DNA of 62,896 nt from JBGTLW01 sp964614575. GTDB lineage: Bacteria; Planctomycetota; Phycisphaerae; Phycisphaerales; Phycisphaeraceae. The notes below the pieces were generated by a model, which saw only the letters and a list, made by a program, of their open reading frames with translations, was not told the origin of the DNA and did not search any database. Where the stretch lies: positions 1 through 62,896 of the forward strand of contig CAZTLX010000004.1 of NCBI GenBank assembly GCA_964614575.1, in the 5' to 3' direction. This document shows, piece after piece, positions 24,891-33,680 of this stretch. Within the stretch, counting starts at the first letter, position 1; each line of letters opens with the position of its first letter. Made by a program: the position numbers and the translations under genes.

Positions 24891-25826
24891 TCACCCGCTC
24901 TCTTCGACGCGCAACGTCTGGCTCTGGATCTTCTGCACGGTGACGCGCTTGAGCGTGCCGCGGTTGTTGGGCAGCGTGATGTTGACCTCGATGGTCGTGT
25001 CCTGCGTGCCGTGACGGCCGATCGCTTCGCGGCGGGACAGGTCGTAGAAGACCTGCGAAGTCGCGCCGCCCTCGGTCATGCGGATGTCGGTCGGCGGGGC
25101 GTCGGCGGGCAGCTCCGAACGATCCACATCCAGCGTCAGCCTGCCCCGCCCCGTCACCGTCGCGATCCGCACGCCCTCCATCTGCTCCACCGACGCCAGC
25201 TCGTACGTCCAGTCCTGGTCGGTGTGGCCCAGCTCGTGCGTCCAGCGGTAATTGGCGTCGAACGTCTCGCCCGGCTCGGCTTCGGCGGGCGCGTGCGGGA
25301 TCGTCGCCAGGTCCGTCGCGCTCTCGACAAAGTCCAGCGGCTCGGGGATCAGCGATTCCAGCTCCGCGCCGATCTTGCTTTTCATCGCGTCCACGCCCTG
25401 CACCGAATCGATCGAGCCATCGGCATTAACCGCCACCTTCAACGGCACGCCGACCATCGCCCGAAGCAGATTGTGCATCGGTTCCGAATCGCCCGATCCC
25501 CGTCGCGAGTCGTTGGCCTGCTTCTGGCCGTTGGCCTCGATCTCGGCGGTGATCCATTCGAGGGTCATGGTGCATTGCGACGAGCCGTCGGCGTTGACCC
25601 GGTCCACGGTCCAGCGCGTCCGCCCCTCGGTGGTGATGGTCATGCCCGCTTCGCGCTGGTTCGCGCCCAGGCTCATCGTCGTCTTCTGCTGCCGCTGGTT
25701 CCAGAATTCATACAGCGCGGTCTGCCCCGCGGTCCATTGCGGGCGCAGATCGACGGGCTGGGCGTGCGCGATCAGCGGAAGCAACGGCAGAATAAGGATC
25801 AAACAGACGATGCGGCGGAAGGTCAT
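24891..25826 (-). CDS. Exported protein of unknown function (DUF6263-like?)
   Basis: 311 residues. Signal peptide MTFRRIVCLILILPLLPLIA(HA) followed by an all-beta-looking domain. The sequence VDLRPQWTAGQTALYEFWNQ and later TRWTVDRVNADGSSQCTMTLEW suggests a lipid- or ligand-binding exported family resembling DUF6263, but this assignment is tentative. ATG 25826 has AAGAG 9 nt upstream and begins the signal peptide; the in-frame ATG at 25871 lies inside the preceding gene. Located 31 bp after the gene at 25858-26433, so probably co-transcribed with it. No catalytic motif visible. Confidence 0.65.
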   Translation of the reverse strand: MTFRRIVCLILILPLLPLIAHAQPVDLRPQWTAGQTALYEFWNQRQQKTTMSLGANQREAGMTITTEGRTRWTVDRVNADGSSQCTMTLEWITAEIEANGQKQANDSRRGSGDSEPMHNLLRAMVGVPLKVAVNADGSIDSVQGVDAMKSKIGAELESLIPEPLDFVESATDLATIPHAPAEAEPGETFDANYRWTHELGHTDQDWTYELASVEQMEGVRIATVTGRGRLTLDVDRSELPADAPPTDIRMTEGGATSQVFYDLSRREAIGRHGTQDTTIEVNITLPNNRGTLKRVTVQKIQSQTLRVEESG

Positions 25827-25857
25827 GCGGAGCTCTTGGGTTGAGTGCAAAAGTCGA

Positions 25858-26433
25858 TCAAGGCAATCCATGCCAGGGCGGGGTTTGGCCCATCCATTCT
25901 AACCAGCGCACCTCGGTCAGCCGCCAGCGGCCGTCCGCGTCGCGGCGCCAGTCGAGTTGCCAGCGGGTGTGGCTGGGGGGAAAGGCGTTGTCGGTAAAGC
26001 CGGTGCGCAGGTCGAGGTGGGCCGTGGCCGCGTCGGGTGTCTGCGTGTCCACGAGCAGGTTCTTGGCGCGTTGCGAGGCGAGGTCGAACCGCTCGAGCGT
26101 GCGGTCCAGGCCCGGGCGCAGCTCGCCGATCGTCAGCCGCACGTTGCCGCGTTCATCGGCGAGCACCACGCGCGGGTCGAGCAACCGATCGATGGCCGCC
26201 GCGTCCTTGGCGACGGTGGCGTCGAGCAGGGCGTGGGTCGCGGCGGTCACCTGCTCGCGTGGCGTGTCTACCAAAGTGGCCAACACGTATACCCCGACCG
26301 CCGCCAGCAGCGCGATCAGCGCGGCGAGGCTCAGCCCGCGCTTGTCGTTTCGGCGGCCGACCACCCGCAGCACCGCCGCGACCCCGATGAGCACGATGAC
26401 GATCGGCCACGGATTTTCCAGGAGCAGATGCAC
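25858..26433 (-). CDS. Membrane protein with NTF2/SnoaL-like domain
   Basis: 191 residues. Two N-terminal membrane segments (WPIVIVLIGVAAVLRVVG and LSLAALIALLAAVGVYVLAT) are followed by a soluble region of about 120 residues. Its shape fits a nuclear-transport-factor-2-like cone: AATHALLDATVAKDAAAIDR at the start and WQLDWRRDADGRWRLTEVRW at the end. These domains bind small molecules or act as scaffolds; no role is assigned. First gene of a unit with the exported protein downstream. Confidence 0.65.
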   Translation of the reverse strand: MHLLLENPWPIVIVLIGVAAVLRVVGRRNDKRGLSLAALIALLAAVGVYVLATLVDTPREQVTAATHALLDATVAKDAAAIDRLLDPRVVLADERGNVRLTIGELRPGLDRTLERFDLASQRAKNLLVDTQTPDAATAHLDLRTGFTDNAFPPSHTRWQLDWRRDADGRWRLTEVRWLEWMGQTPPWHGLP

Positions 26434-26468
26434 CGCCGTATTCTACGCCCGACGCATCAACATGGACG

Positions 26469-26939
26469 CTACCGCCGCCAGCACAGATCGACGATCGTGT
26501 GATCGACCAGATCGGCGAAGTCCTGATAGCGCATGCGGACCGCTTCGTGGTGCGTGCCGCCGTTGAAGGTGATGTAGGCGTCGTCGGCGAAGTCGGGGGC
26601 GAGGTACACCGGCAGGCCGTAGAGGTGCCCGATGGGCGGTTCGGCGCCGACCTCGCAGTCGGGGAACAGCCGGGCGATATCGGTTTCGTCGGCGAGGTGG
26701 ACCTCCGGGCCCAGCAGGTCGTGCGTCTTGCCGAAGTCGATCTTGAGGTGGGCGGGAATGACCGCCAGCGCGAAGCCTTCCTGGGTTTTGAGGACGACGG
26801 CCTTGGCGAACGCCCGGCCGGGGGTGTGGGTGTCGGCGGCGGCGCGTTGGGCGCTGAAGTCCAGCCGGTGATGCACGATCTCATAATCGACGCCGGCCTC
26901 GTCCAGATACTCGGTCAATCGGTTGGTGAGCAGTGCCAT
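26469..26939 (-). CDS. YbaK/EbsC-family aminoacyl-tRNA deacylase
   Basis: 156 residues. Hydrolyses mischarged aminoacyl-tRNA in trans. Family markers: AKAVVLKTQEGFALAVIPA, the loop GAEPPIGHLYGLPVYLA (GxxPPxG) and the closing ITFNGGTHHEAVRM. The catalytic-site lysine region (AKAVVLK) is present. GGAGG 6 nt before the ATG gives the start. Which amino acid it edits (Cys-tRNA(Pro) for YbaK, Ala for ProX) cannot be decided from the sequence. Single gene. Confidence 0.85.
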   Translation of the reverse strand: MALLTNRLTEYLDEAGVDYEIVHHRLDFSAQRAAADTHTPGRAFAKAVVLKTQEGFALAVIPAHLKIDFGKTHDLLGPEVHLADETDIARLFPDCEVGAEPPIGHLYGLPVYLAPDFADDAYITFNGGTHHEAVRMRYQDFADLVDHTIVDLCWRR

Positions 26940-27027
26940 GATGGCCTCCGGGTGAGGGGTGAGAAGATGGCGGCGAGACGAATGAACGCGGTTTCACCCT
27001 CATTTTATCGGGCCGGGGGCCAAGGGT

Positions 27028-27128
27028 GAAGCCCGAAATCCGAAATTCAGAAATCCGAAAAGAAGCTCTGAAACGTGAATGGCGAATCGGGCGTTCGACA
27101 TGCTGTGGGATTTCGGGGTTCGGGCTTC
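27028..27128. repeat. Inverted repeat, 'gcccgaaatccg' type
   Basis: Arms 27028-27048 and 27108-27128 match at about 18 of 21 positions. The left side runs on in near-tandem units (cgaaatc, cgaaattc, gaaatccgaaa). It lies between divergent ybaK-like and DUF115 genes. Confidence 0.6.
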
Positions 27129-27223
27129 AGTATCCGCCCCCGTGAATCTCAAAGCCCAGCCGCGAGGGATTCCGATAACACGCATACCGCCGCTCCTCGG
27201 CCACCCCCGGAGTTCGTCCCCGC

Positions 27224-29158
27224 ATGCCCGCCGCCACCCCCGTCCTGCAAGCAAACCTGCGGGCGCTGGCGCGCAAAGACCCGGCGCTGGCCCAGCGGAT
27301 CGAAGAAGCCACGCCCGCCGCGATGACCTTTGCCCCATCAAGGCGTGGCCCGTTGTGGGCCAGCCTCGACCACGCGGGCAAGCCGCTGGCCCTCGCCTCG
27401 CGCTACGACCCCGAGGCCGAGGCCGCCAAACTCGTTGACTCGATCGATCACGTGAAGACCGCCTGCGTGGCGGTGCTCGGCTTCACGCTGGGCTATCACG
27501 CGCAGAAAGTCGCGGCCGACATGCGCGGGCAGGGGCTGCTGATCATCTATGAGCCTGACCTGAGCCTGCTGCGGGCGGTGCTCGAACACATCGACCACAG
27601 CGGTTGGCTCGGGGCGGAGAACGTGCTGCTCTGCGACGCGAGCATCGATCGAGCCAGCCTCACCACCCGCATCGAACGCCTCTCCGCCCTCGTCACCCAG
27701 GGCACGCAACTGCTCACCCACCCCGCCGCCCGGCGGATGCACGGCGAAGCGCTGGGCGGCTTCGCGAAGATGGTGACCGACACGCTCGCCTTCTGCCGCA
27801 CCAACGTCGCGACCGCGCTGGTCAACGCCGCCCGCACCTGCCGCAACCTCGCGCTCAACCTCGACCACTACGCCGCGGGCGCGACCGTCAACGAACTGCA
27901 CCACGACGCCACCGGTTATCCCGCCGTGCTGGTCAGCGCCGGGCCCTCGCTGGTCAAGAACGTGGACCTGCTGCGTGACCCGGCGGTGCGTGAAAACATC
28001 GTGCTCATCGCGGTGCAGACGGCGCTGCGGCCGCTGCTGGATCGGGGCATCCGCCCGGACTTCGTCACGGCGCTCGACTATTCGCCGGTGTGCAAGCAGT
28101 TTTATGAGGGCCTGCCGGACCTGCCGGACGTGACGCTGGTCGTCGAGCCCAAGGCCAACTGCGCGATCCTCGACAGCTACCCCGGCCCGATCCGTGTGTG
28201 CAACGCCGACTGGCTCAACCGCCTGCTCGGCGACCACGCCCGGCCGATCGTGCCGATGAAAGCCGGCGCGACCGTCGCCCACCTCTCGCTCTACCTCGCG
28301 TGGCACCTGGGCTGCGACCCGGTGATGATGATCGGCCAGGACCTGGGCTTCTCCGACGGGCTGTACTACGCGCCGGGCACCGCGGTCCACAAAGTCTGGG
28401 CCGCCGAACTCAACCCCTTCAACACTATCGAGATGATGGAGTGGCAGCGCATCGTCCGCATGAAGGGCCACCTCTCGCGGCATCAGGACATCCACGACAA
28501 CCCCATCTTCTCCGACGAGCAGATGATGACGTACCTCAAGCAGTTCGAGCGCGACTTCGCGGAGGGCGTGGCGGCGGGCAAGACGGTGATCGACGCGACC
28601 GAGGGCGGCATGCCCAAGCAGCACACCCAAGCGATGCCGCTGGCCGAAGCGCTGGCGGCGCACGCGACAAGGCCGGTGCCGAGGCTGCCCGTCCCGCCGC
28701 GCGAGCTGGACCGCACCCGCCTCGACCTGGCCGCGGACATGCTCCGGCAGCGCATCCGTCAGATCAACGATATGCAGGAGATCACCCGCCAGACCATCGG
28801 CATCATCCGCCGCATGAAAGAACACCAGCGCGACCCACGCAAGATGAAGGAGCTGTTCGACAAACTCAACCGCAAGCAGCGCCACGTGGAGAAGCAACTC
28901 ACCGATGCCTTCGCGCTGGTCAGCACCCTCAACACCATCGGCACCTTCCGACGCCAGCGCGCCGACCGCGTGATCAATTACAACGCCGGCGACGCCTACG
29001 CCCGCCAGCTCGCGCAGCTCGATCGCGACATCGAAAACCTCGACCTCATGCTCCAGGCCGCGGACGAGACGCTCAATATCCTCCACGAGGCGCGCGGGCG
29101 GATGGACGAGAAATACGGCAGGAACCGCAAGCCCAATCCCGCCCTCGCCGCGGCGTGA
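27224..29158 (+). CDS. DUF115 / motility-accessory-factor (Maf) glycosyltransferase-like protein
   Basis: 644 residues. Maf proteins attach nonulosonic acids to flagellin. The family core is seen at about residues 230-440: YPAVLVSAGPSLVKNVDLL (GxGPSL type), RPDFVTALDYSP, MKAGATVAHLSLYLAWHLGC, and MMIGQDLGFSDG (GQDLA/G signature). C-terminal 120 residues are coiled coil. It opens a run with a nucleotidyltransferase/radical-SAM-like fusion, a NeuA-like CMP-sugar synthetase and a NeuC-like epimerase, which supports a role in adding sialic-acid-like sugars to surface proteins. No flagellar genes are in the window. No SD before the ATG; start moderately certain. Confidence 0.85.
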   Translation: MPAATPVLQANLRALARKDPALAQRIEEATPAAMTFAPSRRGPLWASLDHAGKPLALASRYDPEAEAAKLVDSIDHVKTACVAVLGFTLGYHAQKVAADMRGQGLLIIYEPDLSLLRAVLEHIDHSGWLGAENVLLCDASIDRASLTTRIERLSALVTQGTQLLTHPAARRMHGEALGGFAKMVTDTLAFCRTNVATALVNAARTCRNLALNLDHYAAGATVNELHHDATGYPAVLVSAGPSLVKNVDLLRDPAVRENIVLIAVQTALRPLLDRGIRPDFVTALDYSPVCKQFYEGLPDLPDVTLVVEPKANCAILDSYPGPIRVCNADWLNRLLGDHARPIVPMKAGATVAHLSLYLAWHLGCDPVMMIGQDLGFSDGLYYAPGTAVHKVWAAELNPFNTIEMMEWQRIVRMKGHLSRHQDIHDNPIFSDEQMMTYLKQFERDFAEGVAAGKTVIDATEGGMPKQHTQAMPLAEALAAHATRPVPRLPVPPRELDRTRLDLAADMLRQRIRQINDMQEITRQTIGIIRRMKEHQRDPRKMKELFDKLNRKQRHVEKQLTDAFALVSTLNTIGTFRRQRADRVINYNAGDAYARQLAQLDRDIENLDLMLQAADETLNILHEARGRMDEKYGRNRKPNPALAAA

Positions 29159-29219
29159 TGCGCGAGAATGGATCCCCCTTCTCTCAAGGGAGGGGCAAGA
29201 AAGCTGGACCTCGAACCCC

Positions 29220-30845
29220 ATGACCGCCCTCGCCCTGATCATCACGGACCTCGAACGCGGGCGCTTCGGCCATGCGCGGACGCTGCTCGATGACCTGCAC
29301 GGCCGGCCGGTGCTCGAGCATACGCTCCGCCGGGCCGAGCGGGTCCAAGGCATCAGCAGAATCGTGCTGGTGCATCCGCCGGGGCAGGAGGTGCTCGGCG
29401 CGATCGCGGGCTTCAGCCTCACCAAGCCGGTCCACGCCTTCGCCGATGCGCGGGTCGGGCTTGCCGGCCTACACGACGCCGATCGTCGGCGGCTGGCCGC
29501 GCGCAAGTGGGCGTTGACGAGTTGGCGTGGCGGGTTGGCCGGCGCGACGTGCTACGACGAGCTGTTGCCCGCCGCACCCCTGGTGGCCGCGATGCGGGAA
29601 CATCAGGCCGACGCCGCGGTGATCCTCGGCGGGGACTGGTGCTTGTTTGACCCCGCGTTGGCATCACAACAGTTGAAGACACATGTCGATTCGCCCGACG
29701 CGATGAAGATCGTCTTCACCCAGACCCCGCCGGGCCTGAGCCCGGTCGTCACCAGCCGCGGCGTGCTGGAAGACTTCGCCAGGCACGAGGCGGGCTTCGG
29801 CAACGCGCTGGGCTACAACCCGCGCAAGCCGGTGATTGATCCGATCAGCCGCGAGGTCTGCCTGCCGGTTCCTCCCGCGCTGCGCGACACGTTCGAGCGT
29901 TTTGTGTACGACACGCCGCGTGGGCAAGCGGTGGTGAGGCAAATCGCAGAAATCGCAGAAAACACAGAATTCTCAGGATATCCGGGAATCGATGCGCTGG
30001 CGGATTTCTGCGCTTCTGGCGATTTCTGCGCTTCCTGCGTTTTATCGCACACCTGGCTGGAACTGACGCCGCGGCGTGAAGTCCGCGGCCCGGTCACGCC
30101 GCAGCATTACCTCACGCTCGACCGCCCCGACATGCCGACCGCGGAGGCGATCGGGTTCGCGCAACGTTTCGCGACCGACTTCCCGGCAGCGACCTTGCTG
30201 ATCGGGCACCTGGGCGAGCCGTTGATGCATGAAGGCTTGGCCGAGGTCGTCGAGGCGGCGCACGCGGCCGGAGTGTTCGGCCTGGGGGTGGAGACCGACC
30301 TGCTTTGCGATCAAGCGACGCTGGAGCGGCTGGCGGCGCTGCCGCTGGACCTGATCGTTGTGCAGATCAACGCCGACTCGGGCAACGCGTATGCGAAGGT
30401 CATGGGCGCGGACCGTTTCAAGCAGGTGGCGAAGAACCTGCAGCAGCTTTTCACGCTGACGCGGCAGCCGGGGCGGCCGCCGCATCTCGGCGGGGCGGTG
30501 GTGCGGCCGGCGTCGCCCTGGATCGTGCCGCGGCTGACCAAGGTGCGCGATAACGTGCGGGAGATCGAATCGTTTTTTGATCGTTGGGTGACGATCGGCG
30601 GCGTCGCGGTGATCGAGCGTTTTGATTGCGGGCACGGCCGGGCCCCGGATTTATCGCCCGTGCCGATGGACCCGCCGACGCCCTTGCGCACGCCGCTGGA
30701 CGGCCGCTGCGCGTATGTGCTCAGCGACGGCCGGGTGACGGCGGCGCGGGGGGATTGGTTGGGCGAGCAAAGCCTGGGCGGGCTGGGCGAGCGGCCGCTG
30801 CACGAAATCTGGCAAGACGCGCGACAGTTTGCCGAAGCGGGATAA
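29220..30845 (+). CDS. Nucleotidyltransferase fused to a cysteine-less radical-SAM-like domain
   Basis: 541 residues. The N-terminal half (about 1-235) looks like an IspD/SpsF-type nucleotidyltransferase (LLDDLHGRPVLEHTLRRAER, ADAAVILGGDWCLFD). The C-terminal half has the barrel features of radical SAM enzymes (LLIGHLGEPLMHEGLAEVVE, GVFGLGVETDLLC, DLIVVQINADSG). At the place of the CxxxCxxC cluster the sequence is ELTPRREVRGPVT (281-293): the cysteines read Arg286, Gly290 and Thr293 with correct spacing. The SPASM-like tail (CAYVLSDGRVTAARGDW) has also lost cysteines. Residues about 240-277 are encoded by an inverted repeat. Likely a modifier of glycan precursors that has lost radical chemistry. 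Confidence 0.7.
   Translation: MTALALIITDLERGRFGHARTLLDDLHGRPVLEHTLRRAERVQGISRIVLVHPPGQEVLGAIAGFSLTKPVHAFADARVGLAGLHDADRRRLAARKWALTSWRGGLAGATCYDELLPAAPLVAAMREHQADAAVILGGDWCLFDPALASQQLKTHVDSPDAMKIVFTQTPPGLSPVVTSRGVLEDFARHEAGFGNALGYNPRKPVIDPISREVCLPVPPALRDTFERFVYDTPRGQAVVRQIAEIAENTEFSGYPGIDALADFCASGDFCASCVLSHTWLELTPRREVRGPVTPQHYLTLDRPDMPTAEAIGFAQRFATDFPAATLLIGHLGEPLMHEGLAEVVEAAHAAGVFGLGVETDLLCDQATLERLAALPLDLIVVQINADSGNAYAKVMGADRFKQVAKNLQQLFTLTRQPGRPPHLGGAVVRPASPWIVPRLTKVRDNVREIESFFDRWVTIGGVAVIERFDCGHGRAPDLSPVPMDPPTPLRTPLDGRCAYVLSDGRVTAARGDWLGEQSLGGLGERPLHEIWQDARQFAEAG
29934..30050. repeat. Inverted repeat lying in frame within a coding sequence
   Basis: Left arm 29934-29971 (gtgaggcaaatcgcagaaat...) and right arm 30002-30050 (reverse complement gtgcgataaaacgcaggaag...) match over about 37 nt with few differences. 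Units are cgcagaaa-type, resembling the repeats at 10183-10661 and 22471-22642. It keeps the reading frame and encodes a segment including DFCASGDFCASC. Confidence 0.7.
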
Positions 30846-30889
30846 GTCGGGGCCTGTTTTGGCCGACGTATGGTCGTGGAGTGAACGCG

Positions 30890-31645
30890 ATGAATAATGC
30901 GATAGCGGTGGTCTTGGCGCGGGGCGGGTCGAAGGGTTTGCCGAGCAAGAACGCGCTGCCCCTGGGCGGCAAGCCGGTCGTGGCCTGGACGCTCGAACAC
31001 GCGCTGGCGACCCGCGGCCTGACCCGTGTCGTCCTCTCGACCGACTCCGACAAGCTCGCCCGCATCGGCCGACGCTACGGCGTCGAGGTCGTGCTCCGCC
31101 CGCCGCACCTCTGCGACGACACCGCCTCCGTCGCCGACGCCGTCCGCTTCACCGTCGCCGCCGACGAGGCCGGCATCGGGCACTACGACGCGGTCGCGAT
31201 CCTCTACGGCAACGTGCCCATCCGCCCGGCCGACCTGACCACCCGCGCCCTGCGGAAGCTCGAACACACACGCTGCGACTCGGTCCAGTCCATCGCGCCC
31301 GTCGGTAAAGGCCACCCGTACTGGATGAAAACCGTCGGCGACGCAACCCACCACGACGCGCTGATGCCCTATGTCGAGAACAGCATCGACCGCCGGCAGG
31401 ACCTGCCCGCGGTGTATCAGCTCAACGGCGGGGTGATCGCCGTCTCCCGCGCGAGCCTCTTCACCTACGACCGCTCCTCGCCGCACACGTTCCTCGGCAG
31501 CGACCGCCGCGCGATCATCACCGGGGCCGACGAGGTGATCGACATCGACACCAAACGCGACCTGCTCCTGGCCCGCGCGGTGATCCGCGAGCGGGCGGAG
31601 GAAGACCGGCGCATGCTGCGGCTGACGCGCGCCGAGGCGGCGTAA
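30890..31645 (+). CDS. CMP-N-acetylneuraminate-type cytidylyltransferase
   Basis: 251 residues. Activates a nonulosonic acid (sialic, legionaminic or pseudaminic type) as CMP-sugar. N-terminal nucleotide-binding motif VVLARGGSKGLPSKN is diagnostic; STDSDKLARIGRRYG, ILYGNVPIRPADL and the closing DEVIDIDTKRDLLLA fit the family. The CMP-Kdo (KdsB) type is less likely, as the neighbour is NeuC-like. ATG 30890 has GGAG 8 nt upstream. 44 bp after the preceding gene and 39 bp before the next, so one operon. The exact sugar is unknown. Confidence 0.85.
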   Translation: MNNAIAVVLARGGSKGLPSKNALPLGGKPVVAWTLEHALATRGLTRVVLSTDSDKLARIGRRYGVEVVLRPPHLCDDTASVADAVRFTVAADEAGIGHYDAVAILYGNVPIRPADLTTRALRKLEHTRCDSVQSIAPVGKGHPYWMKTVGDATHHDALMPYVENSIDRRQDLPAVYQLNGGVIAVSRASLFTYDRSSPHTFLGSDRRAIITGADEVIDIDTKRDLLLARAVIRERAEEDRRMLRLTRAEAA

Positions 31646-31684
31646 GACGGGGCACGTCGTGCCACCCGCTAAACCTTCGAGCGT

Positions 31685-32776
31685 ATGAAATCACATATGC
31701 CCACGGCTCGCGTCATCGCGGTGGTCACCGGCACGCGGGCCGAGTTCGGACTGCTCGCGTCGGTCATGCACGCGATCGAGGCCCACCCCAAGCTGCGATT
31801 GCGCGCTGTTGTCACCGGCACGCACCTGACCGCGGGCACGTGGCGCGACGTGCGCGACGCGGGGTTCGCCCTCGACGCGAAGGTGCCGATGCAACGCAAG
31901 GGTGTCACAGGGCGTGCGGCGGACGTGGCGGCGCTGGGGCGCGGCGTCCGCGGGCTCGGCGAGACATTTGAAAACATGAAACCGGATGCCGTGCTTGTGC
32001 TAGGCGACCGCATCGAGGCGTTCGCCGCGGCGTGCGCGGCGTCGATCGGCGGCACGCTCGTGGCGCACGTCCACGGCGGCGACCGGGCCGAGGGCGTCGC
32101 CGATGAGGCGATGCGCCACGCCATCTCCAAGCTCGCGCACCTGCACTTCCCCGCGACCGCCCAATCCCGCCGCCGGCTGATCCGCATGGGCGAAGACCCG
32201 GCTCACATCTTCAACCTCGGTTCACCCGCGATCGATGCGCTGCGCGACATGACGCCCGCCACCGACGCGCCCGAATTGATCGTCATGCAACACCCGATCG
32301 GCGCGAGTGAGGCTCAGGAAGCGAAGTGGATGCGCGGTACGCTGGCCGCGACCAAGGGTTATTCACGCATCGTGCTGATGCCGAATCACGACCCCGGCCG
32401 CGCCGGCATCGTGCGCGCGATCGGGCAACACGCGAAGGCGGATGCCGTCGAACACCTGCCGCGCGAACGGTTTCTTTCCCTGCTCGCGGGCGCGAAAGCG
32501 ATCGTCGGCAATTCCTCGGCGGGCCTCATCGAAGCCGCGGCGTTGCGTGTGCCCTGCGTCAACCTCGGCCCACGACAGGCCGGCCGCGAAAGCCCGGGCA
32601 GCGTGGTGGATGGTGAATACGGCCGGGCCGCGGTCAGCGCCGCGCTCAAGCAAGCCCTGCGGATCAACCGCCGCACCCTGCGCCACCCCTACGGCCGCGG
32701 GGACAGCGGCGTGCGCATCGCGGCGGTGCTGGCCGATCATTCGTGGCCATCCATCCGGAAATGCAACAACTATTAA
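31685..32776 (+). CDS. UDP-N-acetylglucosamine 2-epimerase, hydrolysing (NeuC-like)
   Basis: 363 residues. Makes N-acetylmannosamine (or a 6-deoxy analogue) for nonulosonic-acid synthesis. Family signs: VVTGTRAEFGLLASVMHAI, AVVTGTHLTAG, AVLVLGDRIEAFAAACAA, VAHVHGGDRAEG, AMRHAISKLAHLHFP, and VGNSSAGLIEAA. The length is normal. ATG 31685 is used; a second in-frame ATG at 31697 is possible. The synthase NeuB is missing from the window, so the pathway must be completed elsewhere. Convergent with the prepilin gene 9 bp downstream. Confidence 0.85.
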   Translation: MKSHMPTARVIAVVTGTRAEFGLLASVMHAIEAHPKLRLRAVVTGTHLTAGTWRDVRDAGFALDAKVPMQRKGVTGRAADVAALGRGVRGLGETFENMKPDAVLVLGDRIEAFAAACAASIGGTLVAHVHGGDRAEGVADEAMRHAISKLAHLHFPATAQSRRRLIRMGEDPAHIFNLGSPAIDALRDMTPATDAPELIVMQHPIGASEAQEAKWMRGTLAATKGYSRIVLMPNHDPGRAGIVRAIGQHAKADAVEHLPRERFLSLLAGAKAIVGNSSAGLIEAAALRVPCVNLGPRQAGRESPGSVVDGEYGRAAVSAALKQALRINRRTLRHPYGRGDSGVRIAAVLADHSWPSIRKCNNY

Positions 32777-32785
32777 GGTGCCGAC

Positions 32786-33619
32786 TTATTCGCTGAACAG
32801 GAACTTGATCGGGCTCACGTCCCCGCCCGGGTACCAGTTCTCGGTCGCCACCAGTTCGACGTGACCATCGAAGAAAACCAGACCGGCGAAGGCATCGAGT
32901 CCGCCGTTCGTCAATGCCCCGTGGCGACCGGCGATGCGGCTGGAGCCGTAAGACGGGGGACCCGCATTCAGATTCGAGGTTTCCCCTCCCACGACACGCA
33001 CCGAGGGATCGACAAAGTCGTCGATTCGGTGCGTGCGATTCCAATGCCCGTCATTGCGAACCCACTGAAAAGACCAATTGGGGTGATCGCCACCGGCCAG
33101 GTTATACCAGGTCGGTACATTCACGCCATCGATCGGTTGGGGGTCTTCACCGGTCGGATCGGCGTCGGAGGGATAGTTGTAGTTGAAATGCTTCGGCGTG
33201 GTATGCGAGACGGTTGCGAGGGACACCCAGCCTAACGTGTGGTTGTTAAAGTCCTGACCCTCCGGGCACCGGAATGGATTGTTCGAGGAGAGGCCTGCCG
33301 AGGCGGCGGAACTGTAATACCCCTCACGAACGAAGATGTTTGAGAAAATATCACCTTGAGGATATCCCGTCACCGTGCTGGCGACCATGGCGGGTGGCAA
33401 GTAGCTCTTCCAGTCTTCCGTATAAAGTTGATTCGCCAGCGCGATCTGCTTGATGTTTGCCATGCACAGCGTCGTCCGCGCTGTCGCCCGCGCGTTGCCC
33501 AGGGCCGGCAGCAGCAGGGCGATCAGCAGCGCGATGATCGAGATCACGACCAGCAGTTCGATCAGGGTAAATGCCGACCGCCCCCGAGATGTGCGGCCCA
33601 ATGTGATGATGCGAAGCAT
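32786..33619 (-). CDS. Type II-secretion-like prepilin (DUF1559-like)
   Basis: 277 residues. N-terminal class III leader GRTSRGRSAFTLIELLVVIS, with the prepilin peptidase site before Phe and a long hydrophobic helix. C-terminal part has the H-X9-DG-like LVFFDGHVELV typical of the abundant planctomycete DUF1559/prepilin proteins. Probably a pseudopilin-like surface protein. ATG 33619 has AGGAG 7 nt upstream; an in-frame ATG at 33670 would add an unlikely leader. Divergent from the XylR-type regulator, which may control it. Confidence 0.85.
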   Translation of the reverse strand: MLRIITLGRTSRGRSAFTLIELLVVISIIALLIALLLPALGNARATARTTLCMANIKQIALANQLYTEDWKSYLPPAMVASTVTGYPQGDIFSNIFVREGYYSSAASAGLSSNNPFRCPEGQDFNNHTLGWVSLATVSHTTPKHFNYNYPSDADPTGEDPQPIDGVNVPTWYNLAGGDHPNWSFQWVRNDGHWNRTHRIDDFVDPSVRVVGGETSNLNAGPPSYGSSRIAGRHGALTNGGLDAFAGLVFFDGHVELVATENWYPGGDVSPIKFLFSE

Positions 33620-33680
33620 GGTCGACTCCTGCCGCAGACCGCGACGATGTAACCCAGCCGAGAAACCCACAAACGATTGT

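Noticed and set aside
29980..30050. CxxxxxCxxC in the repeat-encoded segment as a true iron-sulfur site
   Set aside because: The spacing is not the radical SAM pattern, and the cysteines come from the repeat's DNA sequence; the expected position further on lacks cysteines.
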